A DNA stretch of 7,379 bases. Source: an uncultured Rhizobiaceae group bacterium (GTDB taxonomy: Bacteria > Pseudomonadota > Alphaproteobacteria > Rhizobiales > Rhizobiaceae). The translations under genes and the position numbers were made by a program. The stretch covers positions 1 to 7,379 of the forward strand of contig CALHHQ010000063.1 in the NCBI GenBank assembly GCA_938030645.1. The letters run 5' to 3'. The stretch's first letter is position 1. Each line of letters starts with the position of its first letter. Below the pieces are notes generated by a model. That model was given only the letters and a program-made list of their open reading frames with translations, searched no databases and had not been told where the DNA came from. Below, one piece after another: positions 1 to 6,216 of the stretch.

Positions 1-610
1 TTGCTGCTTCTTCGGTTGCTTCATCAGCGTCGTCACCGAGATCAACATCATCAGGGTTTTCGAAAACGTCGTCGATGCTCAACTCGTCTTCTTCCGCTTC
101 ATCAACATCATCAAATGCATCGCGGCTTGTGAGGTCTTCACCGGCTGCCTGACGTACAGCTTCGTCTTCAGAACGTGCAACGTTCATGCTGATTTCAGCT
201 TCAACTTCAGGGTGCAACAGAATTGTCACTGTGTGCAGGCCAATGATTTTGATCGGAGCACGAAGTTCAACCTGGCTGCGGCCAACTGTGAACCCGTTTT
301 CTGCCAATGTCGCAACGATGTCACGCGCAGCAACTGAACCGTAAAGCTGACCGGTTTCACCAGCAGAACGAACAGCCACATATGTGTTGCCACCAAGCTT
401 GGCAGCGATGCCTTCAGCTTCGGTTTTACGTTCTGCATTGCGTGCTTCAAGATTTGCACGTTGAGACTCGAAATGCGCCATGTTGGCTTTGTTGGCACGA
501 AGGGCTTTGCCCTGTGGCAACAAGAAGTTGCGCGCGTAACCGTCTTTAACTGTGACTGTGTCGCCCATTGCGCCAAGCTTGGCGACGCGTTCTAGTAGAA
601 TGACATCCAT
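1..610 (-). CDS. rplI: 50S ribosomal protein L9 (3' end beyond the window)
   Basis: L9 is a two-domain protein of the large subunit that binds 23S rRNA near the base of the L1 stalk and helps keep reading frame. The N-terminal domain is clear: residues 13-40 fit the L9 signature with G13, G16, V21, G24-Y25, N28-F29-L30, G34, A36 and N40. A connecting helix (about 41-75, rich in E, A, R and K) and the C-terminal rRNA-binding domain (to about 150) follow. From about residue 157 the protein continues as a strongly acidic Asp/Glu tail that is still open after 203 codons at the edge. The L9 core is about 150 residues; acidic extensions occur in alphaproteobacteria. The ATG at 608-610 follows an AAAGGAAC ribosome-binding site. 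It lies 21 nt after the DUF2232 gene, last in this visible operon. Identification is certain; only the end is unseen. Confidence 0.97.
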   Translation of the reverse strand, partial: MDVILLERVAKLGAMGDTVTVKDGYARNFLLPQGKALRANKANMAHFESQRANLEARNAERKTEAEGIAAKLGGNTYVAVRSAGETGQLYGSVAARDIVATLAENGFTVGRSQVELRAPIKIIGLHTVTILLHPEVEAEISMNVARSEDEAVRQAAGEDLTSRDAFDDVDEAEEDELSIDDVFENPDDVDLGDDADEATEEAA

Positions 611-631
611 TTTATTGTTCCTTTTGAGTGT

Positions 632-1591
632 CTATGAATTCGGTTGTGAGGGTGTGTTTCGATTTCCGCGGCGGGCGCGGATTTGAAAGAGAGTTTCCGC
701 CACACCGATCAGCGCGATCACGCCAGCCAGTACGCGGGAAATAAGAAGTGCGAAATAGGTAATGCCAAGGAAAACACCGCGCACTGGTGTTCCGAAGGTC
801 AAAAAGTGCAGTGTGGCAAGGCCAACAAGCAAGAATGCGCCAGCCATTGCGCCCGTCACCACCTGAGCAACCAATGCGACAGGGCCTGAGAAGAAACTTA
901 AAGCAACGCCAACAGCAAACACACCAACGGCCATTTGAGGCAATGCAGTTTCACTTGGAAGATGCACTTGTGGGCGCAACACCCAGCTACGTTTGCGGGC
1001 AAAACGCGCAGCCAGCACCAAATTTATCACCATCAATAGAAGCAGCGAAACAGGCATGGCCAGCGGAATAATGTTTGCAGCGGCAACTGATCGAGATTTA
1101 ATGTCCTCTGCAGACAGAACCGGGACGCCCGCAGCTTCTGATTGAAGTGATGCAAACTGTGTCATAATGACGGAAACCTGTTCCGCCGCCCATTCGGGCG
1201 AGTATCCAATCATCGCGCCAAAGGCGACCGCAATCGCAGCGCACATAAGCGCCATACGAAACAGGATCGTTGAAACCGGGAACCATTCAGCAGTTCCCGT
1301 GTCATCACGCGATAGGCCAACCATGTGCCCGACCCAAATGGCAGGCAACAATGTGGCTCCGCCGACAATCAAAGCTCCGTTGAGGCCAGTGAAGAAACTC
1401 ACAGCCACGGCAGCAATCACGCCAGCAACAATCGCGTTAATGGTTCCAAACCCAAGAGCGGCCACAAATAAGGGCATTGCGGTGAACATCGACATCACAA
1501 ATCCCAAACCGCCAAGCGTCAGCGGAGCCAGAAACAGCAAAGCTGTAACCAAGCCGCAAACGACTGCGATAAGTGTTGATTTGTTGTTCAT
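632..1591 (-). CDS. DUF2232 family integral membrane protein
   Basis: A 319-residue, very hydrophobic polytopic inner-membrane protein. Hydrophobic stretches lie at about residues 5-30, 31-50, 51-70, 72-92, 108-130, 172-196, 219-240, 241-266 and 272-300, suggesting eight or nine membrane segments, with a hydrophilic loop around 132-170 and a basic Arg-rich C-terminus. I assign DUF2232 (YybS-like) from this profile and from position: such a gene commonly sits between rpsR and rplI in alphaproteobacteria. The biochemical role is not known to me; YybS-like proteins have been compared with transporter membrane components, but no transport function is implied here. I chose the ATG at 1589-1591, which has AGGA 11 nt upstream; a TTG seven codons earlier (1610-1612) also keeps the frame open but lacks a good ribosome-binding site. 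It follows rpsR after a 142-nt gap holding a hairpin and ends 21 nt before rplI. Confidence 0.85.
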   Translation of the reverse strand: MNNKSTLIAVVCGLVTALLFLAPLTLGGLGFVMSMFTAMPLFVAALGFGTINAIVAGVIAAVAVSFFTGLNGALIVGGATLLPAIWVGHMVGLSRDDTGTAEWFPVSTILFRMALMCAAIAVAFGAMIGYSPEWAAEQVSVIMTQFASLQSEAAGVPVLSAEDIKSRSVAAANIIPLAMPVSLLLLMVINLVLAARFARKRSWVLRPQVHLPSETALPQMAVGVFAVGVALSFFSGPVALVAQVVTGAMAGAFLLVGLATLHFLTFGTPVRGVFLGITYFALLISRVLAGVIALIGVAETLFQIRARRGNRNTPSQPNS

Positions 1592-1693
1592 CTCGTCCGC
1601 TGTCCTGTTCAACCGTTTGGTTGGTAACAGTTAGAGAAGGGCACCATTGCCGCTTCCCAACTCAGTGTTTTGAGAGGCTGCCCTCAAATAATG

Positions 1694-1722
1694 CGCCATC
1701 CCCGAGTATATCGGGAATGGCG
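1694..1722 (-). terminator. Hairpin between rpsR and the DUF2232 gene (possible attenuator or processing site)
   Basis: A 12-bp stem (1694-1705 with 1711-1722) closes a 5-nt loop. The single imperfect pair (1700/1716) is a G-U wobble if read as minus-strand RNA but a C-A mismatch on the plus strand, which favours a structure in the operon transcript. It begins 12 nt after the rpsR stop codon. No clean U-tract follows on the minus strand, only CATTATTTG, so full intrinsic termination is doubtful. Partial termination, or 3'-end stabilisation of the rpsF-rpsR message, would fit better. Confidence 0.55.
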
Positions 1723-1733
1723 AAAGTCAGTGC

Positions 1734-1982
1734 TTACTTGATCACATAAGGGATCAAAGCAAGGAAACGAGCGCGTTTGATAGCACGGGCCAGTTCACGT
1801 TGTTTTTTCAGGCTCACAGCAGTGATGCGTGAAGGAACGATTTTTCCGCGCTCAGAAATGTAACGCTGCAGGAGTTTCACGTCCTTGTAATCGATCTTTT
1901 GTGCATTTTCGCCAGTGAATGGGCATGTTTTGCGACGACGCTGAAAAGGGCGTCTTGATGGCATTTGTTCAATAGGGATCAT
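1734..1982 (-). CDS. rpsR: 30S ribosomal protein S18
   Basis: S18 is a small-subunit platform protein that forms a heterodimer with S6 and binds the central domain of 16S rRNA. The 82-residue product has the expected basic N-terminus (RRPFQRRRKTCPF, residues 10-22) and the S18 family signature across residues 30-53 (IDYKD, then YISERGKIVPSRI), ending in the typical IKRARFLALIPYVIK block. The ATG at 1980-1982 has AAGGAAAT about 9 nt upstream and gives the usual length for this group. An internal ATG at 1962-1964 would give a 76-residue protein but lacks a recognisable ribosome-binding site. It starts 12 nt after the rpsF stop codon, so the two are cotranscribed and matched in dosage. Highly expressed housekeeping gene; nothing unusual. 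Confidence 0.98.
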   Translation of the reverse strand: MIPIEQMPSRRPFQRRRKTCPFTGENAQKIDYKDVKLLQRYISERGKIVPSRITAVSLKKQRELARAIKRARFLALIPYVIK

Positions 1983-1994
1983 AACACTATTTCC

Positions 1995-2405
1995 TTATTC
2001 AGCAGCTGGAGCAGGAGCGTCTGCGCGTGGTGCACGTGCAGGACGGTCGCCACGGTCGCCGCGTGGTTTGCGGTCGTCGCGGTCAGATTTACGAAGCATG
2101 GCGGATGGGCCTTCTTCGTGCTCTTCAACTTTGATTGTGATGTAACGCAAAATGTCTTCATGGATGCGCATCTGGCGTTCCATTTCAGCAACGGCTGCTG
2201 AAGGGGCGTCAATGTTCATCAACGCGTAATGCGCTTTACGGTTTTTGTTGACGCGGTAGGGAAGAGTTTTCAAACCCCAGTTTTCAATCTTGCCAACGGA
2301 ACCGCCGTTTGCTTCCAAAACGCCTTTGAATTGCTCAACAAGCGTATCGACCTGCTGGGATGAAACATCCTGGCGAGCCATAAATATGTGTTCGTAAAGG
2401 GCCAT
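1995..2405 (-). CDS. rpsF: 30S ribosomal protein S6
   Basis: S6 binds 16S rRNA together with S18 in the small-subunit platform. The 136-residue product begins MALYEHIFMARQD and contains the S6 hallmark GLKTLPYRVNKNRKAHY (residues 44-60) and the MERQMRIHEDILRYITIKV strand-helix block (75-93). From about residue 105 it continues as a low-complexity tail, first Arg/Asp/Gly-rich and then Ala/Pro-rich; its DNA contains repeated CGGTCGCC-like units around 2040-2090. Such tails are common in alphaproteobacterial S6 and are probably disordered. The ATG at 2403-2405 is preceded by a good ribosome-binding region (AGGAAAGGTGG). It is the first gene of the visible operon, divergent from the LysR gene. 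S6:S18 is known in other bacteria to bind its own leader, but I cannot show the diagnostic motif here. Confidence 0.98.
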   Translation of the reverse strand: MALYEHIFMARQDVSSQQVDTLVEQFKGVLEANGGSVGKIENWGLKTLPYRVNKNRKAHYALMNIDAPSAAVAEMERQMRIHEDILRYITIKVEEHEEGPSAMLRKSDRDDRKPRGDRGDRPARAPRADAPAPAAE

Positions 2406-2431
2406 TAAGCCACCTTTCCTGTGTTATGTTG

Positions 2432-2482
2432 AGCTTCCAGCGCAAAGCCTCACCGACGCTTTTCGAAGAAATCCTTGGAGCT
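2432..2482 (-). promoter_or_regulatory. Possible structured leader upstream of rpsF
   Basis: On the minus strand AGCTCCA (2482-2476) can pair with TGGAAGCT (2439-2432), giving seven base pairs with one bulged A. Inside it AAAGC and GCTTT can form a second short stem around the loop GTCGGTGAG. The structure lies just upstream of the rpsF ribosome-binding site, where autogenous control by S6:S18 would act. The CCG bulge typical of the described S6:S18-binding motif is not evident, so this is only a candidate. Confidence 0.22.
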
Positions 2483-2526
2483 GGCCCCGTGGACAAGAAA
2501 GGCGCGATTTGGAAGAGTCGAGAGCG

Positions 2527-2555
2527 GAGACACGGATGGACGGTTTGCTTGTCAA
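2527..2555 (-). promoter_or_regulatory. Candidate rpsF operon promoter
   Basis: A perfect -35 hexamer TTGACA on the minus strand (2555-2550) is followed after 17 nt by TGTCTC (2532-2527), a poor match to the -10 consensus. Alphaproteobacterial sigma-70 promoters often have a strong -35 and a degenerate -10, so the site is plausible. It would give a leader of roughly 110 nt. It is the best -35 element in the intergenic region, but there is no further support. Confidence 0.35.
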
Positions 2556-2665
2556 ACCTACTTTGCAAAAAAACAAAGCCCAAAGTTCAGCCACCAGCCG
2601 GAAGCCCGACCTTCGTGTGCGAGACGGTGTTTAGACGTTTTGAGCGGGAATGCAAGCGGAATTGC

Positions 2666-2695
2666 TTGAATATAGAGAGCGACGGTTCCAATACT
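2666..2695 (+). promoter_or_regulatory. Weak candidate promoter of the LysR-type gene
   Basis: TTGAAT (2666-2671) and AATACT (2690-2695), each matching four of six consensus bases, lie 18 nt apart and end 26 nt before the chosen ATG at 2722. No inverted T-N11-A LysR box stands out clearly nearby. Low confidence. Confidence 0.2.
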
Positions 2696-2721
2696 ACAAG
2701 CCCACAGCACTCGCTAACCGG

Positions 2722-3720
2722 ATGTCTCAATTGAATTCGCCCAACCGCGACCAGTTTTCTTTTAAATCCGTTGAGGTTTTCGTTGCCATATTGGAAGAGC
2801 GTTCCATAACGAAAGCAGCCAAACGACTGGGCTGCAGTGCATCAACTGTTTCCAATCAGTTGGTAAAATTGGAAACAGTTCTTGGTGGCACTTTAATTAG
2901 ACGTTCAGCCCAAAGGTTTGAATTGACAGCCGCTGGGGAATTGTTTGCGGGAAGAGCGCGAAACCTTCTTGATGAAGTGATGTCCGCTAAAGCCGAGTTT
3001 TCAAGCCAGGGCCATGCGCCCACTATGCATCTGCGAATAGCAGTCATTGAAGACTTTGACCTCGACGTTTTGCCTCTTTGGCTGAAATTGGTGCGCAAGG
3101 ACTACCCTTCCTGCACATTTGATGTCCAAAGCGGAACCAGCCACGAAAGTCATGCTTCATTGTACAGTCGTGGTGTTGATATGATCGTTGCAGCAGACAA
3201 TACGGCCTTGATAGAAGGGGTCGATGAACATCAAATTCTGTCTGATCCATATTTACTGATGTCATCAAAAGCTGCGAAGAGCGCTGAGACAATTGATGAA
3301 CTCATACATCATCCTTTCGTTCGCTATTCCAGCCAACAACTGCTCGCTCAACAAATTGAAGCTCAATTGCGTCGATCTAGGATTACTCCAATCAAAAGCT
3401 TTGAATGTTCCAGCACTCAAGCCGTCATGTCTTTGGTGGAAGCATTCGATGGTTGGGCGTTTACAACCGCAGCCGCCGCATTGGGCGGGTTGCACCAAGA
3501 CACAAACTCAGCACCAAATTTAATTTTCAGAAACTCACCGCTTCCAAATTTCTCCCGCACCGTTTCGCTTTACTGTCGAAGAGGCACATTGGGAGAAATG
3601 CCTGAAAAAATCGCCAACCATTTGCGATCAGCTCTTCAAACAGTTCTTATTCCAAAAGCACGCGATGAACTGCCATTTATGAGCGAGCGCGTTTCAATTT
3701 TACATAATTCGAATAATTAA
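2722..3720 (+). CDS. LysR-type transcriptional regulator
   Basis: A cytoplasmic DNA-binding regulator of 332 residues. The N-terminal winged helix-turn-helix spans about residues 12-72: FKSVEVFVAILEERSITKAA, then GCSASTVSNQLVKLE as recognition region and a wing ending in RFELTAAGELF. A linker helix (about 73-95) and a periplasmic-binding-protein-like effector domain (about 100-310) follow. LysR proteins are usually about 300 residues; the extra length is at both ends. I start at ATG 2722 because the family homology begins soon after; the frame is open from an ATG at 2650, which has no usable ribosome-binding site and would add 24 unrelated residues, and the one at 2722 is itself weak. LysR regulators often control an adjacent gene; the next gene, 99 bp downstream on the same strand, is a dimethylglycine dehydrogenase-like enzyme, a possible target. 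The effector is unknown. A perfect 13-bp inverted repeat lies in the helix-turn-helix coding region. Confidence 0.92.
   Translation: MSQLNSPNRDQFSFKSVEVFVAILEERSITKAAKRLGCSASTVSNQLVKLETVLGGTLIRRSAQRFELTAAGELFAGRARNLLDEVMSAKAEFSSQGHAPTMHLRIAVIEDFDLDVLPLWLKLVRKDYPSCTFDVQSGTSHESHASLYSRGVDMIVAADNTALIEGVDEHQILSDPYLLMSSKAAKSAETIDELIHHPFVRYSSQQLLAQQIEAQLRRSRITPIKSFECSSTQAVMSLVEAFDGWAFTTAAAALGGLHQDTNSAPNLIFRNSPLPNFSRTVSLYCRRGTLGEMPEKIANHLRSALQTVLIPKARDELPFMSERVSILHNSNN
2844..2880. repeat. Perfect 13-bp inverted repeat inside the LysR gene
   Basis: AACTGTTTCCAAT (2844-2856) and its exact reverse complement ATTGGAAACAGTT (2868-2880) flank an 11-nt spacer. The spacer starts with CAGTTGG, so CAACTG (2843-2848) can also pair with CAGTTG (2857-2862), giving two mutually exclusive hairpins. 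It encodes residues 41-53, across the recognition helix. It could be an intragenic operator, an RNA structure or a chance dyad. Confidence 0.9.
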
Positions 3721-3819
3721 TTCTATTTTTTGAAATGAACTGGTTTTGAAGAGCGTTTCACTGGACAGTTTGGTCTTTGGTGAGCCTTATTGAGCTGAAA
3801 TTTGATGAGGATTCAGACG

Positions 3820-6216
3820 ATGAAAACGAATACGCAAGTTGTGGTTATTGGCGGTGGTATTGGCGGTTGTTCCGCGCTGTACCATCTCACACAAGAGGGC
3901 ATCACAGATTGTGTGCTTGTTGAACGCGACGAGCTTACATCTGGCACCACTTGGCACTCTGCAGCGCAGGTCACGAATTTCGGGCCGAACCAAACCATGA
4001 TTGGTTTGAAAACCCATTCCATCAAACTCTACAAAGAGCTGGCAGACGATCCTGAATACCCAATCAACTATCACCACGCGACGGGTGGGCTGCGGCTGGC
4101 GACAGAGCAGTGGCATCTGGACGGATACAACCACTTTGTCTCAATGGCCAAAGGCATGGGTGTCGATCTGGAAGTGATTGACGCTGAAGAATGCAAAAAA
4201 CGCCACCCGATCATTTCAACTGACGGTTTGCTTGGCGCCATGTGGGATCCGTTGGATGGGGACATCGACCCCGCACAATTGTGCCAAGCTTTGGCGCGGC
4301 GCGCTCGCAAAGCAGGAGCCGAAGTTTACCGCCACACGAACGTCACTGGTCTCACTCAAAACAAAGATGACAGTTGGATTGTTCATACTGAAAAAGGCGA
4401 CATTCATTGCGAGAAGATCGTCAATGCAGGTGGATATCGTTGCAACGAAATTGGCGCAATGATGGGTGTTGAGCACCCAGTGGCATCTATGGAGCACCAA
4501 TATATGCTCACCGATGCCATTCCTGAAATCGAAGCATTGGGCGATGATTTTCGATCACCGCTCATTCGCTGCCCGAGCGCTGATTTCTATCAACGTGCTG
4601 AGAAAAAAGGCTTACTGATCGGCTTCTACGAACAAGACTGCAAAACTTGGGGTCTGGATGGCATTGATCCAAACTTCACCAATGCCTTGTGTCCTGATGA
4701 TCTCGACCGTGTCGTGGATGTGATGGAAGGTGCCTTCCACCGTCTGCCATGTTTGGAAAATGCCGGCATTCACTCCATTATCAACGGTCCGATCACTTAC
4801 ACTCCTGATGGCTTGCCATTGGTTGGCAAAATCCCCGGTAAGCGCAACGCATATTGCATAACTGGATTGCGCGCTGGCTTGGGCGAAGGCGGTGGCCACG
4901 GTTGGTTGCTGGCGCAAATCATCGCCCATGGCGAAGCCTGCTACGATACATGGTGTCTTGACCCACGCCGTTTCACTGAAAATGTGAACCAGGAATATAC
5001 GGCGCTGAAAGCCATTGAGGACTATCAAAACGAATTCCGCTTCCACAAACCCCACGAGCATCGCCCTGCGGGACGTTTGGCCAAAACCACGCCGCTTTAT
5101 TCAACTTTGAAAGCCGCTGGCGCTGAGTTTGCCACCGTGAATGGTTGGGAGCGGATGGACTACATCAAACCTAGTGCGGACTTTGAAGAAGACCATTCCT
5201 TCCACTTCAACAATGCGTTTGATCAGGTCGCGAAAGAAGTTGAAATGGTTCACACCAAGGTTGGCCTCTGCGAAGTAAACGGTTTTAACCGTTTTGAACT
5301 CACCGGTGAGGGCATTCACGATTGGTTGGACACCATGACTTGCTCCCGGGTGCCGCGCAAAACGGGCAAAATTGGCCTAACCTATTTGCTCAATCACCAC
5401 GGCATGGTGAAGGGCGAAGCAACTCTGGCTAACCTGAGCGATGATGTTGTTTGGTACGGATCGGCGGCAGCCTCAGAACTGCACGACATGGATTGGCTTA
5501 CCGAACATCTGCCAAAAGATGGCTCAATCAAAATTCGCAGTTTGACGAATGATCACACAATTTTAGTGATCGCCGGACCGAAGTCTCGCGATGTTCTTCA
5601 AAAGGCGGCTCCCAGAACCAATTGGGCACATGAAGAGTTCAAGCCATTGTGCGTTCGCAAAGTTCACATCGGGCCGAATGCGATTATTGCCATGTCGGTC
5701 AGTTTCTCTGGTGAACTGGCTTACGAGCTTCACATTCCCAATGCTCAATTGCTGGCGGTCCATGATCTTCTTATGGCGGCTGGGGAAGAGTTTGGGATCG
5801 GCTATTTCGGCGGTCGTGCCGTTGAGTCTATGCGTCTCGAAATGGGGTATCTCCATTGGAAGGCCGACATCATCACTGAGTTCAATCCTTTTGAAACGGG
5901 TGTCGATCGGTTTATTAAAATGGACAAGCAATACATCGGCCGTGCCGCTTTGGATAAAATGGTTGAAACTGGGCCAACGCGCAATCTGCTGACCTTGGAA
6001 CTCGACAGCAAAACCACACCTGCACATGCTGGAGATTCCATTTTGCAAAATGGCAAGGTTGTGGGCACCGTTACATCTGCCAGTTGGGGGCATCGTGTGC
6101 AGAAGAACTTGGCCTATGCTTTTGTAGACAATGGCGTAACCGAGGGGCTGAGCGCACTGGTATTGGGACAGGAAATTCCTGTCGAAATTTTAGAGAAACA
6201 AAACTTCAAACTCTAG
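3820..6216 (+). CDS. FAD-dependent dimethylglycine/sarcosine dehydrogenase-family protein with GcvT domain
   Basis: Enzymes of this family oxidatively demethylate N-methyl amines such as dimethylglycine or sarcosine, passing electrons to FAD and the one-carbon unit to tetrahydrofolate. The 798-residue product has the complete architecture: an N-terminal DAO domain (about 6-365) with dinucleotide motif GGGIGG (11-16), acidic E35 ending the second strand, and TSGTTWHSAAQ, whose H46 matches the histidine that carries covalent FAD in dimethylglycine dehydrogenase; MEHQYMLTD (224-232) and NGPITYTPDGLPLVG (322-336); a short central FAD-oxidoreductase domain (about 368-423); GcvT (about 425-700) with SELHDMDWL, VIAGPKSRDVLQ and SFSGELAYELH; and GcvT C-terminal domain (about 710-792). 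Blocks align well by memory with mammalian DMGDH. ATG 3820 has GAGG 9 nt upstream; in-frame TTG 3802 and ATG 3805 are less well placed. Exact substrate uncertain, since this family has many paralogues in alphaproteobacteria. Its stop overlaps that of the convergent transporter. Confidence 0.9.
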   Translation: MKTNTQVVVIGGGIGGCSALYHLTQEGITDCVLVERDELTSGTTWHSAAQVTNFGPNQTMIGLKTHSIKLYKELADDPEYPINYHHATGGLRLATEQWHLDGYNHFVSMAKGMGVDLEVIDAEECKKRHPIISTDGLLGAMWDPLDGDIDPAQLCQALARRARKAGAEVYRHTNVTGLTQNKDDSWIVHTEKGDIHCEKIVNAGGYRCNEIGAMMGVEHPVASMEHQYMLTDAIPEIEALGDDFRSPLIRCPSADFYQRAEKKGLLIGFYEQDCKTWGLDGIDPNFTNALCPDDLDRVVDVMEGAFHRLPCLENAGIHSIINGPITYTPDGLPLVGKIPGKRNAYCITGLRAGLGEGGGHGWLLAQIIAHGEACYDTWCLDPRRFTENVNQEYTALKAIEDYQNEFRFHKPHEHRPAGRLAKTTPLYSTLKAAGAEFATVNGWERMDYIKPSADFEEDHSFHFNNAFDQVAKEVEMVHTKVGLCEVNGFNRFELTGEGIHDWLDTMTCSRVPRKTGKIGLTYLLNHHGMVKGEATLANLSDDVVWYGSAAASELHDMDWLTEHLPKDGSIKIRSLTNDHTILVIAGPKSRDVLQKAAPRTNWAHEEFKPLCVRKVHIGPNAIIAMSVSFSGELAYELHIPNAQLLAVHDLLMAAGEEFGIGYFGGRAVESMRLEMGYLHWKADIITEFNPFETGVDRFIKMDKQYIGRAALDKMVETGPTRNLLTLELDSKTTPAHAGDSILQNGKVVGTVTSASWGHRVQKNLAYAFVDNGVTEGLSALVLGQEIPVEILEKQNFKL
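6213..6216. other. Convergent stop codons sharing CTAG
   Basis: The palindrome CTAG provides TAG on the plus strand (6214-6216) for the dehydrogenase and TAG on the minus strand (6215-6213) for the transporter. The coding regions therefore overlap by four bases, leaving no intergenic space for a terminator. Confidence 0.97.

Larger units (their letters stand above)
2406..2721. other. Divergent intergenic region between rpsF and the LysR gene
   Basis: No credible protein gene is visible in these 316 bases. The open frames that cross it have no family resemblance and no ribosome-binding site. The left part is the presumed rpsF leader with a possible hairpin, the middle contains a TTGACA hexamer on the minus strand and a run of seven A on the plus strand (2567-2573 area), and the right part holds the weak candidate promoter of the LysR gene. 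No tRNA or known riboswitch is recognisable. Confidence 0.6.

Noticed and set aside
1167..1634. Plus-strand open frame of 155 codons
   Set aside because: Antisense shadow of the DUF2232 gene; the minus-strand frame has clear membrane-protein character and operon context.
2040..2095. CGGTCGCC-like repeats as a CRISPR or tandem repeat element
   Set aside because: They are simply the codons of the Arg/Asp/Gly low-complexity tail of ribosomal protein S6.
2426..2734. Plus-strand open frame of 102 codons in the rpsF-LysR intergenic region
   Set aside because: No family resemblance, no ribosome-binding site, composition unlike a protein, and it overlaps the rpsF leader and the start of the LysR gene.
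3707..3731. AT-rich palindromes followed by TATTTTTT at the LysR stop codon as a terminator
   Set aside because: The stem is only about four A/T-rich pairs with almost no G-C content, too weak for an intrinsic terminator.
3721..3819. LysR-binding site or promoter before the dehydrogenase
   Set aside because: Short repeats (ACTGG twice, TGAAA/TTTCA) are present, but no convincing T-N11-A dyad or paired -35/-10 hexamers can be defended.
5563..6093. Minus-strand open frame of 176 codons
   Set aside because: Antisense shadow of the GcvT domain of the dehydrogenase, whose plus-strand frame is fully explained by homology.
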